Assembly (NCBI GenBank): GCA_019113165.1
Contig: DXHV01000063.1
Span: 17,974-81,973, forward strand
Direction: 5' to 3'
Origin: Candidatus Desulfovibrio intestinipullorum
GTDB taxonomy: Bacteria; Desulfobacterota; Desulfovibrionia; Desulfovibrionales; Desulfovibrionaceae
Length of the DNA: 64,000 nucleotides
Below are positions 1 to 9,026 of this stretch, in pieces (position 1 is the first letter of the stretch; every line of letters starts with the position of its first letter). Position numbers and translations under genes: made by a program. A model generated the notes under the pieces. The model saw only the letters and a list, made by a program, of their open reading frames with translations, made no database searches and was not told the origin of the DNA.

Positions 1-1644
1 CTGCCCAGATTCTTTGTCTGGTTCAACTTCTTCTTTACCAAGTGCACGCACTCCTACGTGCGTACCGTGCGTTCCATCAAGAACTCGCCCGTGCGCTCCT
101 TTGCCATGATGGGCGTCGTTGTGGCCGCCCTAGTCTGGCTCTCCTCAGTGGTGCCCACCAGCATGGTGCCCAACGAGGACCAGGGCTACGGTCTTGGCAT
201 CATCTTCCTGGATGACGGTGCTTCCCAGCAGCGCGTGGACAAAGTTGCGGCGCTCGTTGAAGACTTTGCCGAGCAAGAAAAGAAGGTTGTCGAGGGGCTG
301 GTCATGATCAACGGCTTTGACATGCTCAGTTCCTCGGCCAAGTCCAACTACGCCACCTTCTTCTTCAGCCTGAGGCCCTGGGGAGAGCGCACGGAGCCCG
401 GCACGGACGTGGATTCCCTCATTGGCCGCATGATGCGCCTCAATGCCATACAGCCTTCGGGCATCGTGCTCGGCTTTACGCCTCCGCCCATTTCCGGCAT
501 GAGTACCACGGGCGGTTTTGAAGGCTACGTGCAGATGCGTGCCAATGACAGCCTGAAAACACTGGAAGAAAATACCAACAAGTTCGTCCAGGCAGCCCTC
601 AAGCGTCCGGAAATCGGCTCGGCCCAGAACCTGTTCACCACAGGTGCTCCTCAGCTCTACGCCAATCTGGACCGTGAGCGCTGCAAGGACATGGGCATCT
701 CCATCTCCGATGCCTTTGTGGCCATGCAGGGTATTTTCGGTACCTACTACGTCAATGACTTCAACTATATGGGCAGAACCTTCCAGGTCCGCATGCAGGC
801 CGATCAGGAATACCGCATGCGTGCCGAAAACCTGGATGACGTCTTCATCCGCAACAGCAAGGGCGAGATGCTGCCCCTGTCGGCCATCATAAGCCTGGAA
901 CGTCGCACGGCTCCCCAGGCTGTGGACCGCTACAACGTCTTCCCCGCAGCCCGTATCATGGGTGGTCCTGCACCGGGCTACACCACCGGCCAGGCCCTCA
1001 ATGCCATGGAAGAAGTGGCGGCCGAGGTCCTGCCCATGGGCTACACCCTTGGCTGGGCCGGTTCCTCCCTGCAGGAAAAGCTGTCCACTGCCGATACCTC
1101 CATCGTCTTTGTGCTGGCTCTGGTCATGGTCTTCCTGATCCTGGCTGCCCAGTATGAAAGCTGGTCCCTGCCCATTGCCGTTCTCACGGCAGTGCCCTTT
1201 GGCGTGCTCGGTGCCTTCCTGGCCACGTGGTTGCGCGATCTGGCCAATGACGTGTATTTCCAGGTGGCTCTGGTGACACTCATCGGCCTTTCGGCCAAAA
1301 ACTCGATTCTGATTGTTGAATTCGCTGTCGCCGCCTGGCGAGAGGGACGCGAGCTTGGTGTGGCTGCCATGCATGCTGCCAGACTGCGTTTCCGTCCCAT
1401 CATCATGACGTCCCTGGCCTTTATCCTGGGTGTCGTTCCCCTGGCCATCAGTACCGGTGCCGGTGCCAACAGTCGCCATGCCATTGGAACAGCTGTTATC
1501 GGTGGCATGCTCTTCTCGACGTGCATTGCAACGCTCTTTATTCCTTTCTTCTTCGTTGTGATCATGAAGATTTCCCTGAAACTGAGGGGAAAGACGGATC
1601 CCAATATAGGAAAGGGAAGTGAAGAAGAGGAGGTTAGCGCCTAG
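1..1644 (+). CDS. RND efflux permease, C-terminal half (5' truncated by window edge)
   Basis: Inner-membrane proton-driven drug or solvent exporter of the HAE1/AcrB type. The frame is open from base 1, so only about 547 C-terminal residues are present; an AcrB-type protein is about 1,030-1,050. The visible part holds the second periplasmic loop and the last transmembrane bundle. AcrB-like landmarks include ALYESWS-like AAQYESWSLP, NDVYFQVALVTLIGLSAKN (the conserved TM10 region) and LRFRPIIMTSLAFILGV. The stop codon TAG overlaps the GTG start of the outer-membrane factor, so the two are co-translated and probably form one tripartite pump. The membrane-fusion partner is expected just upstream, outside the window. 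Substrate cannot be read from the sequence. Confidence 0.95.
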   Translation: MPRFFVWFNFFFTKCTHSYVRTVRSIKNSPVRSFAMMGVVVAALVWLSSVVPTSMVPNEDQGYGLGIIFLDDGASQQRVDKVAALVEDFAEQEKKVVEGLVMINGFDMLSSSAKSNYATFFFSLRPWGERTEPGTDVDSLIGRMMRLNAIQPSGIVLGFTPPPISGMSTTGGFEGYVQMRANDSLKTLEENTNKFVQAALKRPEIGSAQNLFTTGAPQLYANLDRERCKDMGISISDAFVAMQGIFGTYYVNDFNYMGRTFQVRMQADQEYRMRAENLDDVFIRNSKGEMLPLSAIISLERRTAPQAVDRYNVFPAARIMGGPAPGYTTGQALNAMEEVAAEVLPMGYTLGWAGSSLQEKLSTADTSIVFVLALVMVFLILAAQYESWSLPIAVLTAVPFGVLGAFLATWLRDLANDVYFQVALVTLIGLSAKNSILIVEFAVAAWREGRELGVAAMHAARLRFRPIIMTSLAFILGVVPLAISTGAGANSRHAIGTAVIGGMLFSTCIATLFIPFFFVVIMKISLKLRGKTDPNIGKGSEEEEVSA

Positions 1645-3197
1645 TGTTCCTCGTTTTCCAACGATTGTTCGTCTGCCTGGGCCTCGGTTTCCTTCTTGCC
1701 GCCTGCTCGTTTGCACCTAAGTACGAGCAGCCCAAGATGGACATCCCCGAGGCCTGGACAAAACTGACGCCGTCTACCCAGCCCCTGAACACGGACTGGT
1801 GGACACGATTCAACGATCCGGTCCTCAATGCCATGGTGGAGGAGGCCCTGAAGAACAATCAGGATCTCGCCGCGGGCATGGCCGGCATACGTTCTGCGGC
1901 AGCCCAGGCAGGAGTCGGCTCCTCGGCCCTGTGGCCGTCCGTGGGCGCCACTGCCGACCTGACGGCCACCGGAGCCTCAGAAAAATCCGCCAACAGTTCC
2001 TTTGGTCCCGGATCCACTGCTTCGCGCTGGTACACCAACTACCAGGGCCAGCTGGCTGCCAGCTGGGAAGTGGATTTCTGGGGCGCCACGCGCAACAACT
2101 ACACGCGTCTGACCAACATTCTCCTGCAGACCGTGCTGCAGCACGAGGCGCTGCGCCTGTCCATTGCCGGACAGGTGGCCCAGAGCTACTTTGCCATGCT
2201 CTCCTATGACATGCAGCTCGATACGGCCAAGCGGACCCTGCGCTCCCGCGAGGATGCCCTGCGCATCTACACGAGCAGGTACCGCCTGGGCGAGCTGACG
2301 GAACTGGACTGGCAGAGAGCCAGGGCCGAGGTGGAGACGGCCAGGGCCACGGTGCACAGCACCAACATAGCCCTGGACGAAGCCGAAGCCTCCCTGGCCG
2401 TGCTGCTTGGTCGCTCGCCCAAGGAAATCTGGCAGAAGGTGGAACGCGGTTCCCGCCTGGACAAGCTGCCCACGCCGCCGGTTCTTCCCGAGGGGCTGCC
2501 CTCGGAACTGCTTCTGCGCAGGCCTGACATCAGGGCTGCAGAGTTTGGCATTATGGCCGCCAATGCCCAGATAGGCGAGGCACGGGCACGTTTCTTCCCC
2601 TCTGTCTCCCTGACCGGCGCCATTGGTACCCTGGCCGCAGCCGTCAGCAACCTCTTCTCCGGCCCCGCAGCCATCTGGAGCTATGGTGCAGCCATTTCCC
2701 TGCCCATCTTTAATGGCGGCCAGACCTGGTACAACATGAAGAATGCCGAGGCGCTGAAGGAAGAGGCCATTGCCACCTACAAGCAGACCGTCATGGAAGC
2801 CTTCAAGGATGTGCGGGTCACCCTCACAGCCCAGACGGAACGGGCCAATATCGTCAAGGCTACCCAGGCACAGGTGGACAGCCTGCGCCGGGCAGCCAAT
2901 ATTGCCAGACTGCAGTACGACAACGGCTACACGGACTACCTGACCGTGCTTGATGCCGAGCGTGAGCTCTTTGCTGCCGAACTCTCCCTGGCCACGGCCC
3001 TGCAGAACCGCCTGAGCTCTGTGGTGAGCGTGTGCATGGCCCTTGGTGGCGGCTGGCAGGATCCGGGCGAAAAGCCCTCCTTCCCCATCATCAATACGGA
3101 CAGGCTTGTTGAGGCCCAGCGCAAGGGCACTGTCGGTATCCGTGCCGAACAGGCTGCCGAGCGTGCCGCTGCTGCAGAGGAAGCAAAGGCCCAGTAG
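1644..3197 (+). CDS. Outer-membrane efflux lipoprotein, NodT/OprM family
   Basis: TolC-like outer-membrane channel that completes the RND pump encoded just upstream. 517 aa, the usual size for the family. The N-terminus is a lipoprotein signal ending in the lipobox LAAC (Cys about residue 21), followed by FAPKYEQP as in NodT-type factors. Two outer-membrane efflux repeats follow, with LLLRRPDIRAAE and the hallmark ARFFPSVSLTGA. The start is GTG at 1644, chosen because AGGAGG at 1628-1633 lies about 10 bases upstream and the codon overlaps the permease stop. The C-terminal 40 residues are Ala/Glu-rich and probably disordered in the periplasm. Confidence 0.95.
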   Translation: MFLVFQRLFVCLGLGFLLAACSFAPKYEQPKMDIPEAWTKLTPSTQPLNTDWWTRFNDPVLNAMVEEALKNNQDLAAGMAGIRSAAAQAGVGSSALWPSVGATADLTATGASEKSANSSFGPGSTASRWYTNYQGQLAASWEVDFWGATRNNYTRLTNILLQTVLQHEALRLSIAGQVAQSYFAMLSYDMQLDTAKRTLRSREDALRIYTSRYRLGELTELDWQRARAEVETARATVHSTNIALDEAEASLAVLLGRSPKEIWQKVERGSRLDKLPTPPVLPEGLPSELLLRRPDIRAAEFGIMAANAQIGEARARFFPSVSLTGAIGTLAAAVSNLFSGPAAIWSYGAAISLPIFNGGQTWYNMKNAEALKEEAIATYKQTVMEAFKDVRVTLTAQTERANIVKATQAQVDSLRRAANIARLQYDNGYTDYLTVLDAERELFAAELSLATALQNRLSSVVSVCMALGGGWQDPGEKPSFPIINTDRLVEAQRKGTVGIRAEQAAERAAAAEEAKAQ

Positions 3198-3240
3198 ACA
3201 AGAAGACAGACGCAGGATCCCCCCTCCTGCAGCATGAACG

Positions 3241-3298
3241 ACAGACGGGCGGAAGACATAAGGCATGATCTTCCTGCCCGTCTGTTTCTGTTTTTTTT
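3241..3298 (+). terminator. Rho-independent terminator of the RND operon
   Basis: Long stem with arms ACAGACGGGC and GCCCGTCTGT, extended by a GGAAGA/TCTTCC pair with one bulge, followed by a run of eight T. It lies 44 bases after the NodT-type gene. Confidence 0.9.
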
Positions 3299-3582
3299 GT
3301 GCAGGGGCCAGGGCTCTGGTATCAGGGAGGCCAATGTCCCTCGCACAAGCTGCTCTTGACAAGTGCCTCACGGGCACACCCTTATGGTATGGGGCTTGTG
3401 TGTCCTGGAGACAGGGGGGCAGTCGTCTCCCGAAAATCGGGGATTTTTTTGGCACGGGGGCTAAATCTTTTCCCGTTCTGGCCGATAGGGAGTGGTGAAG
3501 CGACTGATGATGTTCAGTTCCACCTGGATAAGGCCGACGGCTGATCGTCTGTACTTCATCAAGTGCAGGAAGAGGAGTCGTT
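3299..3582. other. Intergenic stretch, no gene recognised
   Basis: No credible reading frame with a ribosome-binding site. A TTGACA at 3356-3361 is present, but the nearest TATGGT is 21 bases away, so I do not call a promoter. The region must hold the promoter of the secreted protein at 3583. Confidence 0.5.
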
Positions 3583-4470
3583 ATGTATTCTCTCGCAAAT
3601 TCACATGCTGCTCAGGACTGGAAGCAATGGCTGTTTGGCCGTCTCTTCCGCTTTCTTCTCCTCTGTCTTGCGGCCTGGTTCGCCTCCTCCTTCATGAGCA
3701 GTGCTCATGCCCTGCCGACCTTTGCCTTCTCTTCTTCGGTGAAGGTGGAAACGCACTACATGGAATCCGCTCCTGGTGCCAGGACCAGAGAGAAGGCACG
3801 GGGCGTGCGGGTTGCTCAGGCAGAGAACAGGGCGGCAGTGGCAGGGAAGAAGGGCGATGAGCCCCGCAGACTCAAGGCCACGTCGGCAAGGCCCGCAAAG
3901 CCCGCAGCTGCGGCCAAATCCGGTGCAAAGTCCGGGGGCGGAAAGCAGCCTGCACAGGTTCGCAAGTCTGCAAGGAAGTCTTCCCCAAAGCAGTCCAGGC
4001 CCGCCAGACCCCTTTCCGTACAGACCCAGGGCATCCACAGTCAGCCCTGGTCCTTTGGCGGGGGGCAGAGCGCCGCAGCCTGGGGCGAGCGCGGCATTGG
4101 CGGCAGAGAACTCTATCAGCAGGCGCTGCCTGCCGGCAGCAGGGACTCGGCAGGTCAGGCACGGTCCGCCCAGGACAAGGAGCGTCAGGCAACCCGCAGG
4201 AAGAGCGACAGCTTTGACCTGCAGGTGGACAAGGAATACCGCACCTGGCAGGCCAGGCATGACGATGTGAAGCCCGATGAAGAGGTAGCCATAGACAGCC
4301 AGCACCGGGTGCGCGCCTTTGCCAGGGTACAGGACGAGAACGTCACCTTCGGCCTGGGGCCCGAGGTCATAGTCCGTGACCAGAATCAGTCGTCTCCCAC
4401 CTTTGTGCACAAGGAAAACCAGCCGGATGTGGACGCGGGGCTTGGCATGCAGTTCAAGCTGGACTTCTAG
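3583..4470 (+). CDS. Secreted Lys/Ala-rich protein of unknown function
   Basis: 295 aa, no family recognised. The start ATG follows AGGAAGAGGAG. Residues about 18-45 form a long hydrophobic segment (FRFLLLCLAAWFASSFMSSA) ending in AHA, a plausible signal-peptidase site, so export to the periplasm or envelope is inferred. Residues about 85-150 are rich in Ala, Lys, Arg, Ser and Pro with repeated AKS/ARKS motifs and are probably disordered. The C-terminus is ordered and ends GLGMQFKLDF: alternating hydrophobic residues and a final Phe resemble the last strand of outer-membrane beta-barrel proteins, though the protein is short for a barrel. The gene stands alone, between two terminators. Confidence 0.75.
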   Translation: MYSLANSHAAQDWKQWLFGRLFRFLLLCLAAWFASSFMSSAHALPTFAFSSSVKVETHYMESAPGARTREKARGVRVAQAENRAAVAGKKGDEPRRLKATSARPAKPAAAAKSGAKSGGGKQPAQVRKSARKSSPKQSRPARPLSVQTQGIHSQPWSFGGGQSAAAWGERGIGGRELYQQALPAGSRDSAGQARSAQDKERQATRRKSDSFDLQVDKEYRTWQARHDDVKPDEEVAIDSQHRVRAFARVQDENVTFGLGPEVIVRDQNQSSPTFVHKENQPDVDAGLGMQFKLDF

Positions 4471-4598
4471 CCAGGGCGCAGACATACGGAACAGCCCGGG
4501 ACACATGCACTTTTCAGACAACTTTCCCGTGCCCGGGAGGAGCGTACCCTGAGTACGCACGACAGGGCGGATTCGGTCCCCGCACTGTCAGACTATAG

Positions 4599-4650
4599 AT
4601 GGTCAGAGTCTTTTGTCATTTTTTTGACAAAAAGCTCTGACCATTTTTTT
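4599..4650 (+). terminator. Strong Rho-independent terminator
   Basis: Arms ATGGTCAGAG and CTCTGACCAT continue inward as TTTTGTCA/TGACAAAA, followed by seven T. It ends the transcript of the secreted protein and isolates it from flhG. Confidence 0.9.
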
Positions 4651-4926
4651 GTGCCTTCTTCTGGACAATCGTTCTCAAGATCTTGCAATAAAAGCGTTTT
4701 CAAGAAAGTGATGTGGACAGGACGGCCTGTCAGATATTCTGCGCCGTCAGAAAACCGAAGACTGGGCAGACGGAAGCAGGCGTCCACTTTCTGACGAAGA
4801 GGCAGAAAAGGGATATTTTTGCCATGAAAATAAATATAAATCATTGTGTTATGAATGATGGCACAGACTGTGCATTCTCCCTTGCGTGTCCACAGGGCGC
4901 AAGAACTTTTGGAGGAGAACAGAGTC
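4651..4926 (+). other. Upstream region of flhG-fliA with AT-rich patch
   Basis: No gene seen. Bases 4815-4860 are markedly AT-rich for this genome and are the likely place for the flhG-fliA promoter, but I find no well-spaced -35/-10 pair and no TGGCAC-N5-TTGC sigma-54 element. An in-frame ATG at 4855 would extend FlhG, but it has no ribosome-binding site. Confidence 0.4.
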
Positions 4927-5736
4927 ATGGCTGCACGCACACCCAGAGTATTTACCGTTACCTCAGGCAAGGGCGGTGTCGGCAAGACCAACATAGCGGT
5001 GAATCTGGCCTGCCAGCTGGCAAGGGAAGGCGCAAGGGTCGTGCTTCTGGACGCAGACTTTGGTCTGGCCAATGTGGACGTGCTCCTTGGTGTCTGTCCG
5101 TCCCTGGATATCTTCCACCTCTTTTCGGCCAGGACCAGGCTGGAAGATGTGCTCTTTCCCACAGCCTACGGCTTTTCCATCCTGCCTGCAGGCTCCGGTT
5201 TCAACAAGGTGACGGAACTGAAGACCGGCGAGCGCCTGGAACTGCTCCATGCCCTGGAGCCCCTTGCCGACAGGCTGGATGTGCTGATTGTGGACACGGG
5301 GGCAGGGGCCGGGGAAACGGTGCTCTACTTCAACATGGCCGCGCAGGAACGCCTGCTTGTGCTGTCTCCGGAGCCCACCTCCATGGCTGATGCCTATGCC
5401 CTCATCAAGGACCTCAAGGTCAAGGGCGTGGAGAAATTCAGGGTCTGCATCAACATGTGCCCCACGGAACGGCAGGGCAAGCAGATTTTTACCAAGCTCT
5501 ACGATGCCTGCGATCAGTTCATGACCGGTGTTTCCCTGGATCTGGCCGGCATCATCCCCCAGGACCCCAATGTCCGTACAAGCGTCATGAAGCAGAAACC
5601 CTTTACGGAACTCTTTCCTGCAAGCCCGGCCAGCCAGAGCCTGAAGAAGCTGGCCCAGTCCGTACAAAAGTGGCCTGCAGCCAGAAGGGCCGGCGGCAAC
5701 ATTCAGTTTTTCTGGAAATCCATGCTGCTGCGCTAG
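4927..5736 (+). CDS. flhG: FlhG/FleN-type MinD-like ATPase, flagellar number regulator
   Basis: P-loop ATPase of the MinD/ParA family that limits flagellar number and placement, normally with the GTPase FlhF. 269 aa. The deviant Walker A GKGGVGKTN is at residues 14-22, and LLDADFGLANVD and VDTGAG follow as in MinD proteins. The start at 4927 is chosen over the in-frame ATG at 4855 because GGAGGA lies nine bases upstream and the P-loop then sits near the N-terminus, as usual. The sigma factor FliA follows 79 bases later. flhF, the usual upstream neighbour, is absent here and a terminator separates the gene from the preceding one. A general MinD-like role is the alternative reading, but the FliA neighbour favours FlhG. 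Confidence 0.88.
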   Translation: MAARTPRVFTVTSGKGGVGKTNIAVNLACQLAREGARVVLLDADFGLANVDVLLGVCPSLDIFHLFSARTRLEDVLFPTAYGFSILPAGSGFNKVTELKTGERLELLHALEPLADRLDVLIVDTGAGAGETVLYFNMAAQERLLVLSPEPTSMADAYALIKDLKVKGVEKFRVCINMCPTERQGKQIFTKLYDACDQFMTGVSLDLAGIIPQDPNVRTSVMKQKPFTELFPASPASQSLKKLAQSVQKWPAARRAGGNIQFFWKSMLLR

Positions 5737-5815
5737 CGTAGCAAAGGCCCGGGCGCACAGCCCGAAACCCACTCAGTCAGCCCGCGTATCGCCCCCAAGT
5801 CAAGAGGAAGTTGCC

Positions 5816-6583
5816 ATGTTTGCCCGTCTGTTCAAGTCCAGCAAGCCTTGGGAAGAGTTTGAAGCAGGAAGAAAGGCCTGGTCGGAATTTTCCGCCAGGG
5901 AGCAGGAACAAATCATCAATGCCTACATGCCCAAGGTGCGCTTCCTGGCCCAGCAGCAGAAAAAGCGCGTGCCTGTCAGCATAGAAGCCAATGACCTTGT
6001 GAGCGCCGGCGTGCTGGGACTCATGGAAGCCCTGGGCAAGTACCGCCCCGAAACGGGCTATGCCTTCTCCACCTATGCCGAAGCCCGCATCAACGGAGCC
6101 ATGCTGGACGAAATGCGCCGCAGGGATCCCCTGTCCCGCTCCACCAGAAACATGGTCAAGGCCATCATGGCTGCCAGCGAAAAATTCGAGCACAAGAAGG
6201 GCCGCAAGCCGTCGGAAAAGGAACTGGTCAAGCTGACCGGCCTCTCCCTTGCCGAGGTGCGTACCGGCCTGCAGGCCATGGAACAGCAGATAACCACAGA
6301 CATGAGCCTGCTGGCGGAAACTCTGAGCAACGAGGCCCTGGAAAGCGGCGGCACCCCCTACAGGCAGGCCATACGCAATGAAATCGTGGCCCATATCCGT
6401 TCCTGCCTGGAAGAGCTCAGCGAACGTGACCAGTTCATCCTGTCCATGTACTATCTCGAAGAATACAGCCTGCGTGAAATCGCGACAGCACTCAAGGTCT
6501 CCGAAGGCCGCGTCTCCCAGCTGCGTTCCCAGGCCCAGAAACGCCTCCACGACCTCTATGTGGCGCGTTTCGGCACAAGGTAG
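5816..6583 (+). CDS. fliA: Flagellar sigma factor sigma-28
   Basis: RNA polymerase sigma factor of the FliA/WhiG class, 255 aa, expected to direct late flagellar and chemotaxis genes. Region 2 is clear (NDLVSAGVLGLMEALGKYRP, then YAFSTYAEARINGAMLDEMR, with RDPLSRSTR as in FliA). Region 3 carries GRKPSEKELVKLTGLS, and region 4 has the helix-turn-helix YSLREIATALKVSEGRVSQL. The ATG follows AGAGGAAG. It is probably co-transcribed with flhG. The next genes run in the opposite direction. Confidence 0.95.
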   Translation: MFARLFKSSKPWEEFEAGRKAWSEFSAREQEQIINAYMPKVRFLAQQQKKRVPVSIEANDLVSAGVLGLMEALGKYRPETGYAFSTYAEARINGAMLDEMRRRDPLSRSTRNMVKAIMAASEKFEHKKGRKPSEKELVKLTGLSLAEVRTGLQAMEQQITTDMSLLAETLSNEALESGGTPYRQAIRNEIVAHIRSCLEELSERDQFILSMYYLEEYSLREIATALKVSEGRVSQLRSQAQKRLHDLYVARFGTR

Positions 6584-6726
6584 GTGTCAGGCCTGTTGTG
6601 TGCCCCTGAAGAGCACGGAACGTTGCCCCCCTGTCCATTGAGGTCTTCCTCAAGGGATGCACGTCTGGCTGCCAGAAGGCCGGTTTTCAGTCTGTTCCGG
6701 GATGTGCCGGCGCATGGTGCAGAGAG

Positions 6727-6763
6727 AAAAAAAGCCCTTCTGCCCTGAGTCCGGGCAAAAGGG
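6727..6763 (-). terminator. Terminator of the aromatic operon
   Basis: Read on the minus strand, arms CCCTT..GCCC and GGGC..AAGGG surround the loop GGACTCA and are followed by CTTTTTTT. It lies about 85 bases past the tyrA stop. Confidence 0.8.
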
Positions 6764-6848
6764 GTGTTCAAAAAAGTGATCCTTGACGTCTTTCAGAAAC
6801 TCATTTTTCCTGAAAAAGCGCGTGATCCTGTGGGGGCCTGGAAAGAAA

Positions 6849-7628
6849 TCAGGCAGACTCCCTGGTCCACCATCGTCTGGCCTTGCTGAGCAAAAGATCG
6901 ATGTCTCCGGCCGAGGCAAGACTCAGAAGCTTGCTGAACTGGCGCACGGCCTGCTGGCTGTAGGGATTGGCCTCGAAGAGTCCGGCAAACATGGCGCCGT
7001 CTTCGGTCAGAAGCTTGCGGGCTGCCACAAGGCGCCTGCGGAAGGACGGCGTGATGAACTCTCTGAGGCTTTCGTCATCGGCCGTCTGGGCACAGTAGGC
7101 GAGTGACGTGATGAAGTTCATGTTCTGAATGCGGGCCATGGCCTTGTCATGGGTCTCGGCATCCGTGGCAAAGGGACGCCAGCCAAGGATCTCGCAGAGC
7201 GTCCAGACAAGATCAAAGCTTGAGTCCGAGCAGCGCGGGGTGCGCACCATGGCAATGGGCAGATCCTCGTCCATGCCGTGCTGCGGCCCGAAGAGGGGAT
7301 GCGTGCCCACGATGTCGCCGGACCAGCAGTGGAGCATTTGCGCCACCGGCGCCACCTTGACGGAGGTGATGTCGCAGAGGACGGCCGTCTTCGGCATGGC
7401 CGGACAGATGGTGTGGAGCGTCTGTTCAAAGACCGCGGCAGGCACGCAGACTATGACAAGCCGTGCCGCCTGCAAAGGCTCCAGGTTGTCCAGGGGCTTG
7501 TCTATGCCCGTCATGCCAAGGCCGTGCGCTGCGCCTTCGCGAAGGAGCATGCTGCCCATGCGGCCCGTGGATCCGACAATGACAATGCTGTCCCTGGCTG
7601 TCAGCTCCCGGGAGAAATGATCAGTCAT
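6849..7628 (-). CDS. tyrA: Prephenate dehydrogenase (TyrA family)
   Basis: NAD-dependent oxidative decarboxylation of prephenate to 4-hydroxyphenylpyruvate for tyrosine. 259 aa. The Rossmann motif GSTGRMG is at residues 19-25 and the catalytic His lies in GTHPLFGPQHGMD, as in the T-protein dehydrogenase domain. There is no fused chorismate mutase and no C-terminal ACT domain. The ATG at 7628 overlaps the aroA stop within ATGACTGA, indicating translational coupling; the open frame extends upstream into aroA, but that part has no homology. Last gene of the attenuated aromatic operon. Arogenate use cannot be excluded from sequence. Confidence 0.88.
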   Translation of the reverse strand: MTDHFSRELTARDSIVIVGSTGRMGSMLLREGAAHGLGMTGIDKPLDNLEPLQAARLVIVCVPAAVFEQTLHTICPAMPKTAVLCDITSVKVAPVAQMLHCWSGDIVGTHPLFGPQHGMDEDLPIAMVRTPRCSDSSFDLVWTLCEILGWRPFATDAETHDKAMARIQNMNFITSLAYCAQTADDESLREFITPSFRRRLVAARKLLTEDGAMFAGLFEANPYSQQAVRQFSKLLSLASAGDIDLLLSKARRWWTRESA

Positions 7629-9015
7629 TGACAAAGGCCTCGAAGGTTTTCCAGAAGTCCGGGAAGGACTTGGAGACAACAGTGGGATCTTCCATGAGAC
7701 GGAACATTTCCGGCGGACGGACATCAAGGGACTTCAGGGCATAGAGGGCCTGACTCATGGCCATGCGGTGGTCGTGGTTGGTGGCAAATTTCTTGCCGGC
7801 CAGGCTCAGGCGCACGTTGGGGCCAAGGCCATGGATGGTCAGCCCGTCCTCGTGCTCGTCGACCTGCACGCCTATGCTGCGCAGGCTCTGAGCCGGCGCC
7901 TTGATGCGATCGGATTCCTTGATGCGCAGATGGGCAACATTGGTAATGGTGGTTGTGCCTTCGGCAAAGGCCGCCACCACGGCCACGGTGGGCACGAGAT
8001 CCGGGCACTGGGACATGTCCACGGTAATGCCGTGCAGAGGTCTGGGCAGGACGGTGATGCCCTGCTGATTGCTGACTAAAACGGCACCCATGTCGCGCAG
8101 GATGTCCAGCAGGGCCCGATCGCCCTGCAGGGAGTCGGGGTTCACGCCATAGACCTGTGTCGTGTCCCGGCCAAGCACGCCTGCAGCCACCAGATAGGAG
8201 GCGCCGGACCAGTCCCCTTCCACGACAAAGCTACCGCTGTGATAAAGGCCCGGTTGCACCTTGATGCGCAGGCACCAGGGTTCCACATGGGAGAGGGTGC
8301 GCCAGTCCGTGGCATACCATTCGGCATCATCGTCCGTGCTTTCCCTGGTCTCGACCAGGAACTTGATGCCAAAGTCGGCCATGCACTGCAGGGTCAGGCC
8401 TATGTAGGGCCAGGAGACAACCTTGTTGCCGGCCAGCACCAGGGTGATGAGGCCGTCCACCTGCGGACAGGCCAGCAAAAGCCCGGAAAAGTACTGGCTC
8501 GACTCCTCCATGCTGATGGCAAGGACGTGCTGGGCCACGTGTTCCCTGGGCGGAAGGCTGGCACTGCTGATGCCTCTGGTGGTGATGACCAGAGGGGGAA
8601 AGCCTTCCCTGTTCTCATAGGCCACTTCGCAGCCGAGTTCGCGCAGCGCCTGCACAAGGGCTCCAATGGGGCGCTCGTGCATGCGTGGCGCGCCGTGAAT
8701 GCGGAATGCCCCCTTGCCCGAGGCGAGCACGGCGCTGAGCAGGCGGCAGGTGGTTCCGGATTCATGGACATAACAGGAAAGGGGATCGGTGCGGCCACCA
8801 AGCAGCCTGCCTGCTGTTCCCTCAACCCTGTAGCCACCGGAACGATCATTCAGTGGTGTGAAACGGGCGCCTGCCAGGGAAAGGATTTCCCTGGTGCAGG
8901 CGGTGTCATCGCTCTCGAGCACGTTGCGGATTTCGCTCACGCCGCTGGCCAGAGCGGCCGCTATGAGATAGCGGTGGGAAAAGGACTTGGATGCCGGGGC
9001 ATTCACTTCGATCAT
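7621..9015 (-). CDS. aroA: 3-phosphoshikimate 1-carboxyvinyltransferase (EPSP synthase)
   Basis: Joins shikimate 3-phosphate and phosphoenolpyruvate to make EPSP, the sixth shikimate step. 464 aa, slightly longer than the usual 425-445. Signature regions seen: NAPASKSFSHRYLIAAAL at the N-terminus (Lys10), HESGTTCRLLSA, the Arg/Lys motif LRIKESDRIKAPAQSLR and NHDHRMAMSQAL near the C-terminus. It lies between pheA (11-base gap) and tyrA (overlap) in one operon. Confidence 0.95.
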   Translation of the reverse strand: MIEVNAPASKSFSHRYLIAAALASGVSEIRNVLESDDTACTREILSLAGARFTPLNDRSGGYRVEGTAGRLLGGRTDPLSCYVHESGTTCRLLSAVLASGKGAFRIHGAPRMHERPIGALVQALRELGCEVAYENREGFPPLVITTRGISSASLPPREHVAQHVLAISMEESSQYFSGLLLACPQVDGLITLVLAGNKVVSWPYIGLTLQCMADFGIKFLVETRESTDDDAEWYATDWRTLSHVEPWCLRIKVQPGLYHSGSFVVEGDWSGASYLVAAGVLGRDTTQVYGVNPDSLQGDRALLDILRDMGAVLVSNQQGITVLPRPLHGITVDMSQCPDLVPTVAVVAAFAEGTTTITNVAHLRIKESDRIKAPAQSLRSIGVQVDEHEDGLTIHGLGPNVRLSLAGKKFATNHDHRMAMSQALYALKSLDVRPPEMFRLMEDPTVVSKSFPDFWKTFEAFVND

Positions 9016-9026
9016 GGAGTATTAAC

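Noticed and set aside
3356-3390. TTGACA as promoter for the secreted protein
   Set aside because: The only TATA-like hexamer is 21 bases away, outside normal spacing.
3448-3465. TGGCACGGGGGCTAAA as sigma-54 promoter
   Set aside because: The -24 half is present but the invariant GC of the -12 element is missing.
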